From: Phoronis australis
Lineage: Eukaryota > Phoronida > Phoronidae
Assembly: GCA_002633005.1 (NCBI GenBank)
Contig: NMRA01000281.1
Span: 346,108 to 410,107 of the forward strand
Length of the DNA: 64,000 bases
Direction of reading: 5' to 3'
Numbering within the stretch: the stretch's first letter is position 1; each line of letters starts with the position of its first letter. Under the pieces are notes generated by a model that saw only the letters and a program-made list of their open reading frames with translations, made no database searches and was not told the DNA's origin. This document shows, one piece after another, positions 35,701 to 46,896 of this stretch. The position numbers and the translations under genes were made by a program.

Positions 35701-37450
35701 TAAAACTCCTCACTTAATTCTTAATGATGTGGATGGTTCCTTTCTGTCGAGCAGCAAAACATTGTCTACCTTCATAGACATTGGTGATGGTGTACGCACT
35801 TTGTCTCTGAAAGCATCTAGCATAACTGAAAAGACATTCATGAACCTCATTGCATGTTGTCCTGTATTGGTAGATCTTGATTTGACTGCTTGCAACAGTC
35901 TCTTCATGTCTGGGAAACTTTTGGAGTGTCCAGAAGACCAACAAAGATTGAAAGCTGTTCTTCAAAAGCTTAGTTCTCTTAACTTGTCTGGAATTCGCTT
36001 CTTATCAGATATGCTTCTGACCAGGCTCGTGTCCGTCTGTGAGAATCTTGAAAAGCTCTCGGTCGCCTCGTGCCAAATTATATTCAATATAAGCACTTAC
36101 TATCCAGTTAACCGCTCTTCACTCAAGGAGAGCTCGGCCATCTTCACTTTCCTGTCCATTCTGAAACTTCTAAAAAGCAGACCAAAAAGAATAAAGAGCC
36201 TCAACTTCAGCCGAACTTCATTTGACGATGATGCACTGCGGCTATTGTCCAATGTAGAAGAGTTGCATCTAGAAGAATTGCATCTTGTATCTTGTAAAGA
36301 AGTAAGTGATGAGGGTATATCTGCTCTGTGTAAGACTCAAGTGGGGCTCAAGTTACTGGATGTTGCCTTCTGCACTGGTGTCACTGATGCTTCCCTCCAA
36401 AGTATTACAAAAAGCTGCCCAGTCATGGAAAAGCTATGCCTGGACAGTTGTAAGCAAATCACTGGACGTTCAGTAAAGCGCGTACATGCTATGAGTGCTC
36501 TGGTCTCTTTGAATTTGTCTGGGTGTTATCAGGTACTAAGTGCGGGCATTCTAGAAGGTCTTTCTACTCGGAAGCTTCCTCATTTAAAGTCACTGAACCT
36601 GAATTCGTGCAGCGCCATCTCTGACAAATGTGTGGTGTCCATTTGCAACTTACAGCCGCAGCTTGAGAGTCTAGACCTGGGCTCGTGTTTTCACATAACA
36701 AATGTAAGCGTGCAGTCCATCTCCAAGCACATGAACATGCTGAGGCACCTGCGACTTGCCTTCTGCAAACTGATCGACAGCTTTGGCATCCTTGGTTTTG
36801 TGGAAGACTGCAAAGGACAGAATGTGCATGATGACTCGCACCCTGTCAACTGCCGATGTACGAGACATGATGGGGATATTCCTGTGTTTAGTGATCCATT
36901 GGCAGAAATCAAGAAAACTCCCAAGAAATTGACTGTGGAGGAAGTCAACTCTTTGGCCAAAGACATGGATGGTCCGGTATACTCTCTCAGTGCCATTAAA
37001 GGTATGCGGTCCCTCGATTTGAAAGGGTGCCTCAAGCTGACTAATAGTGCCATCATCCACACTGTGAGATTTACGGAGCTGCAGTCTCTTGATCTCAGCA
37101 TGTGTTTTGATGTTGATGATGACTGCTTGCTGTCACTCGCCACAAACAACCCAAGTCTTCAAGACCTGTCCCTTGCCAAGTGCCTGCTCATCACAGATGT
37201 TGGCGTTGTGTACATTGCATCCAATCTGCACAGGTTGTCATCGCTCAATATTTCCTGTTGTGACGGGATCACCGACAAGGGTCTTCAGTCTCTGCTAAAG
37301 TGCCAGCACTTGAAGAAGTTGGACGTCAGTATGTGTGCCTGCGTGTCTGTACAATGTGTCGAGTTGCTAGAACATAAACTTCCCAATCTGCATCAAATAA
37401 AGAGACAGTATGTTGGTTCGTCCCTCGTAAAAGATAACTACCCTATGTAA
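32794..37450 (+). CDS. F-box and leucine-rich-repeat protein (FBXL family), 645 aa
   Basis: Predicted substrate-recognition subunit of an SCF (SKP1-CUL1-F-box) ubiquitin ligase. Exon 1 (32794-32817) encodes MDSRLPVE. It ends at GAG|GTAACT and splices in frame to exon 2 (35537-37450) after a TTATTTCAG acceptor, giving LPVEVITHIMKYLSV, a typical F-box start. The F-box is at about residues 5-45. From about 95 to the end there are many Cys-containing LRRs with repeated L-x-S-L-(N/D)-L-S-x-C motifs. The LRR array is interrupted by a non-LRR loop at about 432-497 rich in charged residues, with a short Cys/His patch (NCRCTRH). A small in-frame repeat (EELHLEELHLV) sits within one LRR. Reading upstream from 35495 would add 14 intronic codons, so I chose the spliced start. 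I cannot assign a specific FBXL number. Confidence 0.85.
33258..34270. mobile_element. Transposon-like block, about 1 kb, in the F-box gene intron
   Basis: Left end CAGTGGCGGATCTAGGATAT followed by a run of Gs. The right end, read inverted, is CCCATAGGCGGATTTAGG preceded by a matching G/C tract. It stops at a single N (34271), so the right terminus may be incomplete. It contains a tRNA-like fragment near 33505-33590 and no transposase. Same end type as 7857-8050. Confidence 0.5.
33505..33590 (-). other. tRNA-like fragment inside a repeat
   Basis: On the minus strand there is a box A-like stretch (GGGGTATTGGTAAAGC), CTATCCGCCAGGTCG, and a box B-like GAGTTCGAGTC. It does not fold into a clean cloverleaf and lies inside a transposon-like block, so it is more likely a tRNA-derived repeat head than a functional tRNA gene. 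Confidence 0.35.
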
Positions 37451-38592
37451 TTATCCTCGACGAATCACATGCCGATACACGGGTGTGCCCAAAATTGTAC
37501 TGTTCGCTGAAAAGGGAATTCTGATATTTTCTTTCAGTGTTCTCTGGTGCTGATTGTTTAGGAATTTCTGTGATACACACTAGAATGTGCTGCTGACTGT
37601 TCTGTGTTCAGCTCTCATGAACGACTGTGTTTACTGCTGAAGGATTTACCTGAGCCACATGCTAAACATTGTTAAGGTAAAACATAAGATTAACGAGCCA
37701 CACGGGCGGATCAAGGATTTTTTAAAGGGGGGTACGATCAAGTACTTTCTTAAAAATGAGGTTCAAGTCAATAATTTGAAAATTCTAGATTTGATATCAC
37801 TAAAATTAAGGGACCTCGTTGGATCCACCTACCAACCGACTCTGCTCTACGCATCATTTAATGGAATGATTATTAAAATTACTATCTTATATTCATGGCC
37901 CTTGATGCCTGGATTTTAGGGCTGAACATCGACTTCTCCATTCCCTCTGAAAAATATTTGAAAAACATAAAATTTCCCCTCACCAGGCCAAAAAATTCCC
38001 TCGTGATTAATTCCCCTTGTTAGAATAATTTTTAACTCACATTGGCAATCATTTGTAACAGCACGAAACGTTAGTTTTGACAGAGATGATGAGGGGTAGC
38101 AACGTGGGGGATTGTCGTGAGGGGATGGTTGTGATATAGTTCACTGGTGGCCTGGGAGAAAAATTTCCCTCACCTGAAAAGATTTCCCCACTCAGAAGGT
38201 ACCTTTCAACCTTGGAGGAACTTAGGCCTTGGCATTTTTAAGATGGTTTGGTTATCAAGATAGAAGAAGCAAAAACATTTTCTCGTCACTCGAACATGCT
38301 TGCACCCCAAGGTAAATACCTGACAGAATGATCTTCAGTCCGTTTCTTCTTCTGTGCAGTAAGGACATAGTATTTTATCCACAAACAGATAAATAGGCTT
38401 GAGTACTGTTATAAATGTGAAGTTTCACAAACTTCCATTTGTTGTTTTTATATATCAAGTCATTGAGCGCAAAATCCAAATAAGATATTAATTTATTTAT
38501 TTTTGCGAGTTTTGTTGATCTGCTATTTATTCCCGACTTGTTATTTTACAATTTTCCCATTCCATAATCCAAACTGTGCCGAGGTGAAGTAT

Positions 38593-38598
38593 AATAAA
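38593..38598 (+). terminator. Candidate F-box gene polyadenylation signal
   Basis: AATAAA on the plus strand about 1.1 kb after the stop codon at 37450. The intervening DNA includes a repeat fragment (37700-38030). Confidence 0.3.
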
Positions 38599-38667
38599 TA
38601 GACTGATGACATGTGTTCTCTCTTTCTTCAAGTGATATGCAATTCATTCAATGGACTGTTTTAAGAT

Positions 38668-39110
38668 TATGTAGGACCTTGTCAACAATACTGGTCATTA
38701 AAAACCAAATATCAACAAAACTATAGAATGAATAACTAAATAACGTAAAAGTATTTTTGGAAGTAGAAAGCCCGTAGAATTTGAGTTTTGACTTTATACC
38801 AATCTGTCATTAAATGGGTCACGAGACAATATCTGAGTAAAATTTACCAAAAAAGAATTAAAGGTACATTAATAGCAAAACAATAGTATTAATAACGTGG
38901 CTAAATTTCGTTTGATATAAATGTTCGATATGAACTCTCAAAGATGATATTAGTTTCATTTCTAAAATATCTGATTTTCATGTTATGCAACGTTTATTTT
39001 TTTCTACAAAATTATTCAAATCCTATTTTTATAGCTTCTCCTTTAAAAGTGGGACATTTTAAAAACTAATTCTAACGACCTTTTGGTGCATTCACACAAA
39101 ACTGAAAAGC
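38668..39110. repeat. Interspersed repeat family 3, near-complete copy
   Basis: Begins TATGTAGGACCTTGTC and includes TGGGTCACGAGACAATATC and AAAAGTGGGACATTTT. Lies in the intergenic region downstream of the F-box gene. Confidence 0.45.
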
Positions 39111-39228
39111 TTCTGATTTATGACATTCCAAAGCCAAATTGACAGTTGGCATAAAATTAACTGCATAGTAACATTTTGGTGTATGTGCACACCCAAATAT
39201 AAATAATAATACAGATGTAGAATAATAA

Positions 39229-39234
39229 TTTATT
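39229..39234 (-). terminator. Candidate MCUR1-family polyadenylation signal
   Basis: AATAAA on the minus strand about 1.35 kb beyond the stop at 40585. The 3' UTR would then cover the 22-bp minisatellite at 39777-39969. Tentative. Confidence 0.2.
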
Positions 39235-39402
39235 ATAATTAATGTTTCTTAGACATGATATCCAACCACAGATCAAACTATACGCGAGCTTAAGCACTAC
39301 ACAAAAATCTGCATTTAAATATATGAATACAGCACATTTGTTACACATTCATGTAATCTGATAATCTGTTTAGGATCACAATTCTTGATGCAGACTATTA
39401 CA

Positions 39403-39507
39403 GCAATAGTCATTCACAAGGGTGCATTTTGAGATCCAGTTTTCTCCACTGGGCGTCAAACTGGTTCTCAAAATCCAGAACCTCTGTATATAGTAAGTGA
39501 CTATTGC
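39403..39507. mobile_element. Small palindromic MITE, family 1
   Basis: Ends GCAATAGTCATTCAC and inverted GCAATAGTCACTTAC, with internal CAAACTGGTTCTCAAAA. Intergenic between the F-box gene and the MCUR1-family gene. Confidence 0.6.
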
Positions 39508-39776
39508 CTGCTAAACAATTATAAGAAAAATGCTACATTATTCCAAAAATCATGGATGTCTTTTTCATCATTGTCCTAGCAACACTGTCCAGTAAATTCA
39601 ACCCCACAAGATACATTGATCGTGCCTTGAAGCTATTACCGTATGCAATTATCTTCAGTCAAACCCAACTTTTGATAAAAGCCACTTTCACGGTTTAATG
39701 TAAAATTGGACCCAACTTGTTTCATTTCATACTAACTAGGATTAGAAGAGATTTCTAGGCTTGTAAATAATTGGCA

Positions 39777-39969
39777 CTACCTTATTGGTTGAGTGGTATT
39801 ACCCTGTTGGTTGAGTGGCAGTACCCTATTGGTTGACTGGCAGTACCCTATTGGTTGACTGGCAGTGCCCTGTTGGTTGCCTGGCAGTACCCTATTGGTT
39901 GACTGGCAGTACCCTATTGGTCGACTGGCAGTACCCTATTGGTTGACTGGCAGTATCTTATTGGTTGAG
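39777..39969. repeat. Minisatellite, 22-bp unit, about 9 copies
   Basis: Tandem units close to CCCTATTGGTTGACTGGCAGTA, so each unit carries ATTGG, an inverted CCAAT pentamer. Apparent protein reading through it is an artefact of the repeat. Confidence 0.85.
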
Positions 39970-40584
39970 AGCAGGCTCAACATGTTGTGTTTACAGGAAT
40001 CTTCATTTTACCACACCAAAAGCAATACAATTAGAAATAGTTCGGTTCCATCACTGAATTCAAGACACTATTGCAGTTGCTGCATTAGGAATTTCAACCA
40101 GAATAATCAGGAAAGGTAAAATTAATAAGTTGTTCACAGTAATTTCAACACAATGCCACCTTGAATTTCTTGAATAAATACGAGCAAAACTACATAAACC
40201 TAATCTAAGAGTATTCACAGTAGTATCCAGGTTCACCATAACTCCATGAAATCATAATTAAAGCCAAAAATAATCAAAAAATGAATTTGACAGAATTTAC
40301 TATGAAGCTTCTGGAATGATGAGTTCATAGTATTAACCAATATGAGGGGAAACAGAATTTTGTGAGATTGTGTTTGGCGTATATCATAAAATGAAGGCAG
40401 TCAGTTTTCAGGTAAGCCAATCTTTGTCATCTTACACGATTCATTTTGAAATTGTTTTTCTTCTGGCATTCAATAATTGTTTAAAGCCAACAACTAGTTA
40501 CAAATACGGTAAAATATGACTGTTTGATGCTAACCTGAGAAGTGGTAAAACCTGGATACTTTACCTTAAAATTATGTCTTCTGG

Positions 40585-43500
40585 TCATGTCCACAATCGG
40601 AAGAACCCAAGGGTGATCGTCAAACAAGACAGAATGGCACCTGAGGAAAGCAAACATTCAACTTCCGTCAGTTAAATGAGCAAACCGTTGTCAGCAAAGC
40701 TAGAATTTTCTGTACTCAAATGGTTGAAATGAACTCTAAACAAAATCAAATAATGAGGATTTAATAATTCTGTTGGTGGAGCCAGTGAGACAACAGTGTC
40801 AGCAGTACTAAAGCATGCATGGGTGATCACGTGGGGCACTTATCTCATAACACCCTCACACTGATGAACAACTATATGTCATCCATCTTTTCAGATAATG
40901 AAGGACCCTTTCATCCCTATCACTATCCAGTTAACAGCATGTTTCCCATTGACAGCTAAACAGGCATGTAAAGTTATTTGTTGGATAAAAATGATAGCGC
41001 TCACTGGAGTATCATGCAACAATTAGACTGATCCAGAATATCATTTACTTCAACATTTTAAGCAACTCAGTCTTGATATTTTCAGTACCATAAGTGTAAT
41101 AAATGGAAACCATTTATTCTGACCAGCAGGAAATATTAGATGTCAGGGCTATGATCAGCCTGGAAGAAAACAGCCAAGGAATTCGGAAACCAGCTGAGAA
41201 TTTGCAGAAAGTTAGATTGAAGAGAATTATCTTTATATTAGAATACAAATTGTTGAACATTTTTCTCTAAAATTACTGTAACAGATTTTTTACGAAAAGA
41301 GGTACTGTCAACTTTTTTTGATAAGTAAGTGTACTCGTAATTTTAATACGTACTTATTCAATTTAGTTTTTCTTAAGTCTGTGAGTACTGTTTCAATGTA
41401 ACAGCACCAGCAACCACATTAGCAAGAGACACCATGGCAATTTGTTTCATCTTAGAACATAACGCATATGCACCATTTGGTTTTATGGTTCAGCAGCTAT
41501 CAACAGTCATGCGAGTAAAATATTGCACTAACCAGCAGCATATTTAATGGTCTCGTTTCTGTACTGCTCATAGAGTGTGCGCAGGTTTGCTACCTCCGTG
41601 TTGATTTTGTTGTCCAACTTGGCAAGCAGCGTTTCATTCTTGGCATGCTGCAAATACACCAAATGCTACCAGGGCACTGCCGTGACTATCAAAACATATC
41701 ATTGCCTTTGACGAAAATGTGACCTAACTACAGACAGCAGTTCATGAAAAGCATGCAAGCTAAATGTTTCTTGCAGCATCTTAAAAGACGAGTATTACGT
41801 AACGGACCCTAGCATCCAGTAACAAAACAAGTAACTCTCACCCCACCTTGTACCTACACCTTGCCCTTACATCACATTCACCATTGAATGCCATGTTGCC
41901 AATACCTCCACTTACATCCTCCTTTGCTCGACTCCTCTCCAGGTTCGTATCCAACACCATCTGACTGGACATGTTGGTCAACTCACTTCTTAACGTCTGC
42001 TTCAGCTGCTCCAGCTCAATATGCAGTTTCTGAAAACAGTGAACAACGTCTACGAGTTTGCCTCAAGTAGGAAAACAAGCACGGAGAATTTGAGAACAAA
42101 GCAAGATTGTGGCCCTGACTGTGTGCTAGGGTGAACGCGGTATTGATAAACAGAGCAGTCGCTGAAAATGCCGACATAACAAAACTGTGACACTCTCTCA
42201 TGCTCCAATGTCGTCTGCCTAACAACAATATCACTTTAAGCTCAAGATACACAATTCCATGTTTTCATTGTTCAGGAATTTTCTGAATTAGTTTTTGTAT
42301 ACATTAGAAACATCTCCCATTTAGTTTCAACTCCCAACAGAGATTAGGTTTTCAAAACCTAGCATCAATCTGGGCTCTGTTTCAAGAAAAGTGACTTAAG
42401 ACTAACGCTCAACATAACTATTTTATTTGCAAAATAATAAAACTCGGTTTAGCAGAAGAACAAAGTATCTGAGAACATATCTATAACTTCTACTTACAGA
42501 GAAAATTTGTACAAATTATTTCTAGGCCGAGATTTGCAAATTACTGCATCAATAAACCTTTTTTGGTAAAAACTGAAGTGCAGGCAGCAATATGCAAATT
42601 GTTACGTGACTAAAATTTTTTGGTGAAATTTAGTGATTAAGCGGGAGCATAACCCCAAATTTCAACTTTAAGGCTNCTTACATCCTCCTTTGCACGACTC
42701 CTCTCCAGGTTCGTATCCAACACCATCTGACTGGACATGTTGGTCAACTCACTTCTTAACGTCTGCTTCAGCTGCTCCAGCTCAATATGCAGTTTCTGAA
42801 AACAGTGAACAACGTCTACGAGTTTGCCTCAAGTAGGAAAACAAGCACGGAGAATTTGAGAACAAAGCAAGATTGTGGCCCTGACTGTGTGCTAGGGTGA
42901 ACGCGGTATTGATAAACAGAGCAGTCGCTGAAAATGCCGACATAATAAAACTGTGACACTCTCTCATGCTCCAATGTTGTCTGCCTAACAACAATATCAC
43001 TTTAAGCTCAAGATACACAATTCCATGTTTTCATTGTTCAGGAATTTCTGAATTAGTTTTTGTATACATTAGAAACATCTCCCATTTAGTTTCAACTCCC
43101 AACAGAGATTAGGTTTTCAAAAACTAGCATCAATCTGGGCTCTGTTTCAAGAAAAGTGACTTAAGACTAACGTTCAACATAACTATTTAATTTGCAAAAT
43201 AATAAAACTCGGTTTAGCAGAAGAACAAAGTATCTGAGAACATATCTATAACTTCTACTTACAGAGAAAATTTGTACAAATTATTTCTAGGCCGAGATTT
43301 GCAAATTACTGCATCAATAAACCTTTTTTGGTATATACTGAAGTGCAGGCAGCAATATGCAAATTGTTACGTGACTAAAATTTTTTGGTGAAATTTAGTG
43401 ATTAAGCGGGAGCATAACCCCAAATTTCAACTTTAAGGCTGAAGTCGCTTTTTAAGAAATAGACATCTGATCTAATGTTAAGTATTAGCAGCCGTTTGTA

Positions 43501-46500
43501 CAGCATCGCACACACTTATACAAAGGCAAACTGTCTACCACTTTTCAAAGAGCTATTACAGACACTGCTGATGTAAGGCTTCAGACAAATGGAACAGTAC
43601 ATACATAGATCAGCATTAGTGATGACATAGGCTTCTACCGTTGGTTCTTGTACATGTCTATAGACAAAATAGAAGGTATCACGAAACTGGTCGTGTTTGT
43701 AATGGAAAAGTAGACTAAGAATTTTTGCTAATAAGTGTTGCCAAGGAGAGCTAAATTCATGAACTCTCAATACGATTTACATTATGGCGAATTTTTATTA
43801 ACCCTCATGGCTGTGAAAATTTGTACATCAAGGTTTTTACATTTTTTTCAAGACTTTTCAAGGTATTAAAGCTAGTATTATCCTTTCCCAGGTTTTCAAT
43901 CACTAGGAATCACGAGACATCAATGAATGAGAGGAATCACCTCAGTCTCATTTCGTAAACTGGAGAACTCGCTTTTCTCCAAAATAACCATGTCTTTCTT
44001 AATGGCAGCAAGGTGACTCATGATCTGCTGAACAGAGATCTCCAGCTGCGCCTTGTTCACCAGTTGTCGCTGTTGAATGTCCGAGTGTGTACTCATAATC
44101 TGCATGAGAGCCTCAGTCATACCCTCTGCCTGCTCTGATGTGAAACCTGCGTGAATTAGAAAAGAAGCGCAATTAATTTGCTGAACAACTAATTTCTTTC
44201 AATTTCAGGAGGTAGAAAGGATCCCATGATTGCACCTCTTCAGGGCCCCAGTCATACTCTATACCACCAGTGGTATGAAACATGAGTGAATTAGAAAAGC
44301 TAAATTAATTTGATGAAAACTAAAACTAATTTCCTTCTACTTCAGGGAGTGGAAAGGATTCCATGACCATAGCTCTAAATTCCACCTATCATCCTTGACC
44401 AGCAAACACCAACTCCCCTGTCGAAATACCCACTAAATTATACACACATGCCAAAAATACTCTATACGCGAAGTAAGATAAAAGACTATGCAAATGCTTA
44501 ACAACAGACTAGATAAATAATTAGATTATGAAAGAGCCATTATCCACAACTGAAAACAGATGATACTTTAGTAACGTGTCCACCATAGGTGTCATAAATT
44601 GGTGATTTTGCCAAATAGCAATAGGACACAATATGACAAACAGGTGCAATTGTATTTTCCCATTTTTATACCAGATATGTAGCACAAAATTAAAGCTTTA
44701 CAATGTTCAAGTTTAGTATGATATCTACCATTACACACAACTTTGAGAACATCCAAGTACCCACAATAATGTAAGGTCGTGAAAAATGAGAAAAGAGCAA
44801 TGTTTCTGAAACTGACCGTAAACCTTTAATGGAAATGCCCACAGAGCACTACCTGAGTGTGTGAGTTGCTTAACAAGTTGAAGTGAGTCAAACTGGGCAA
44901 CTCGAGTTGCTGAGGCCACCAAGTCCACTTTCCTGACGTCTGTTTCTATGAAACGGCTCAACACTGCAAAAAAGAAAAACAATCTTCAAGGAAATTCAAA
45001 ATACTTTTGTGTTCAGCGAGACATCTGGCCTACTACTAGAATAAAAGGGTGTGAATTTCAAAAAAAAAAGATATTTGTAAAAATATTGCAACCCCCGCCA
45101 AAACTTTCTTCCATCTGAAATGGGTTTTAGAGGTCTTGACATGGGAGCAGCCGGTAGGAAGCATTTTGATTGCACACCACGAGTTGGACTGCATGTAAAG
45201 CAAAACTCATCTCAACCAGCTCAATTTACAACTCTGTTTCAAAGTTGACAATTTTGACCGCATTACCCATTAATGGGGATATAATGTCAGTACATAAACA
45301 CAACATATGAACAAAACAGCTACGCGTAGATCCAATGTTCATTCAACATGTGTTGTGACCAGTGACAGGACCAAGAGGTCAAGGTCAAATTGGTGCAGAT
45401 TTAGTGAGGGTGGAGACACCCTCTAACCATGACTAAAACAGCATGAATACTGGTTAACATGTTTTTAGTCACAGTTTGGGTAATCCTTAACTTATGACGT
45501 CGTGAAACTGAGTCCGGGAAACACTGTTCACAAGTTGAGAAATTTTCAAGTTTTGTTTTTCAACACGGTAATATCTCACAAATTTCAGACAAACATATGT
45601 CAAAACTGATCTTTTAAATTTTTTCCAAGGGCTTTTAACGTTCTCAAGAATGCCAACAATTTCTCAGACATACAGACTTTGGTAGAGATAATCAAAAACG
45701 ACATAGCACTTATTCCGTGCTACTATGTTTCATGGAGAAATAGAATTTCACCCATTGGCCATATTGTGTCCTAAATTACTAAGATTTTACCGTACTAAAA
45801 AAAAAACATACCAAAAAAAACATACAGTGTTCTCACTTCTTTTGCGCATGAGACACCATGCTCAAAACTTGACCATTACACTAAAAGTTTGAGCCTGTGT
45901 GATCAATTTCAGGTTGTCATGCCAACCAATTACTAAAGTCTTTCCACATGAATGTCATTATTGCAGTCACCTACTTCACTATCACGCCTATAGCAGTCAG
46001 AATCTTGCTAGTTATTACCCAGTAATTGACCTAAATATTCGCAATGAAATTTCGTTTAGAGAAAACTGATGAACTACGCAAATGGTTAGGAAATGATTAA
46101 CGATGAATAGGTGCACAACTGGTGCGAGAACATGGCTGATATTTTTAGCTAGTAAGTTACCAAGTAACTTGCAGTGGTAATAAGATAGTATTTGGCTTTT
46201 GGAAATGTGAGGTTTGATAAGAGTACCAAAATAGAGGAGTTTACTGACGTGCAAGTTCCATTTTGATTTTGTTGAGAGTTGACTCTACATATGTTTTAAT
46301 AGCGGAGGATTGCCAACTTATCACCAGCAACACTAGTGAATGTGCAGGTTGAACACACATTTTCTCTCTTTCAGGTCTTGTTGTTGGAGGGAGGGTAGAC
46401 AGGTCCTCCATATCATGGTTTGTGCAGCATCTTAAACAAGTGTTTAAAAACAGTTTGCCAAGTCTGCCAAGACTCTTTACTTTAACTTTACTTCTAGTTC

Positions 46501-46516
46501 TGGTTACCGTGAACAT
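40585..46516 (-). CDS. MCUR1/CCDC90: MCUR1/CCDC90-family mitochondrial inner-membrane protein
   Basis: Family members are mitochondrial inner-membrane coiled-coil proteins linked to calcium-uniporter regulation (MCUR1) or of less clear role (CCDC90B). Exons 5' to 3': 46249-46516 (tentative first exon, basic MFTVTRTRSKVKVKSLGR start suited to a presequence), 44853-44963, 43941-44146, 42682-42795 (or 41916-42029), 41533-41647, 40585-40640. Phases agree throughout; total about 289 residues. Diagnostic sequence is VQQIMSHLAAIKKDMVILEK followed by SEFSSLR, a coiled coil (KLHIELEQLKQ), and a last exon GAILSCLTITLGFFRLWT that matches the family's C-terminal membrane anchor. About 20 coiled-coil residues present in vertebrate members between NLERSRAKE and the NKINTEV segment are missing here. 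The exact 3' end of exon 1 is uncertain. Confidence 0.85.
41911..42675. repeat. Redundant copy 1 of an MCUR1-like exon and its intron
   Basis: This 765-bp stretch matches 42677-43440 almost base for base. It includes a 114-bp coding exon (41916-42029, minus strand, KLHIELEQLKQ to RSRAKED). It stops exactly at the single N at 42676, and the second copy starts right after that N. This is a haplotype or overlap redundancy, so only one exon copy belongs in the protein. Confidence 0.85.
42677..43440. repeat. Redundant copy 2 of an MCUR1-like exon and its intron
   Basis: Second copy of the preceding stretch, carrying the exon at 42682-42795. Differences are single bases, for example GCTCGACT against GCACGACT in the exon. 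Using both copies would insert 38 repeated residues in frame into the coiled coil, because the exon is phase 0 at both ends, so automated models could easily do this. Confidence 0.85.
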
Positions 46517-46896
46517 TCACTCATCTTAGAGAAGATAACCGAATACTTAGCATTCAATTCAAGACTCCCTACATGTTGGACATAAGCTGAATAGGTTAGA
46601 ATCCATAAGAAGTTGTAAATTATGGAAATTTGGCTGCATTTTAAACAGTTTCCGAACATACGGCAACCCCTTCATGGGCGCCGACATCTTTCTTGACCTA
46701 TATTTCTGAAACGAGGCTTTATGTATCGGGCGATTTGATTCGTCTTTGCTGATGTCAAATCGTTTTTTATTGGCCATACATTTTGAGGGCATTTAATTTC
46801 AAAAGTCGATCATTTCGCATTACCTCTCCTGATAGGGACGACGTCCAAACGCTTTTGCAGAAATCTGTGATACTTTTGTCTCAGGAATCAACATCA
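46517..46896. promoter_or_regulatory. Divergent promoter region of UBE2C and the MCUR1-family gene, with CCAAT and CHR-like sites
   Basis: 380 bp separate the two start codons. An inverted CCAAT box (ATTGG, 46769-46773) is followed 24 bp later by TTCAAA (46798-46803), the complement of TTTGAA, the standard cell-cycle homology region (CHR) hexamer. Mammalian UBE2C and other G2/M genes are controlled through CCAAT boxes bound by NF-Y and a CHR bound by MuvB complexes. The arrangement here is consistent with that, but short motifs occur often by chance. Confidence 0.45.

Larger units (their letters stand above)
37451..40584. other. Intergenic and 3' UTR between F-box and MCUR1-family genes
   Basis: Convergent gene ends. 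Holds a repeat block beginning near GGGCGGATCAAGG (about 37705), the family-3 repeat at 38668, the family-1 MITE at 39403 and the 22-bp minisatellite. No coding exon recognised. Confidence 0.6.

Noticed and set aside
39865-40119. Trp/Leu-rich repeated peptide frame
   Set aside because: Produced by the 22-bp minisatellite; no start context or conservation.
46783-46896. Upstream methionines in frame with UBE2C
   Set aside because: The extra 38 codons have no counterpart in the family, while MASQN matches the known start; they also overlap the CCAAT/CHR region.
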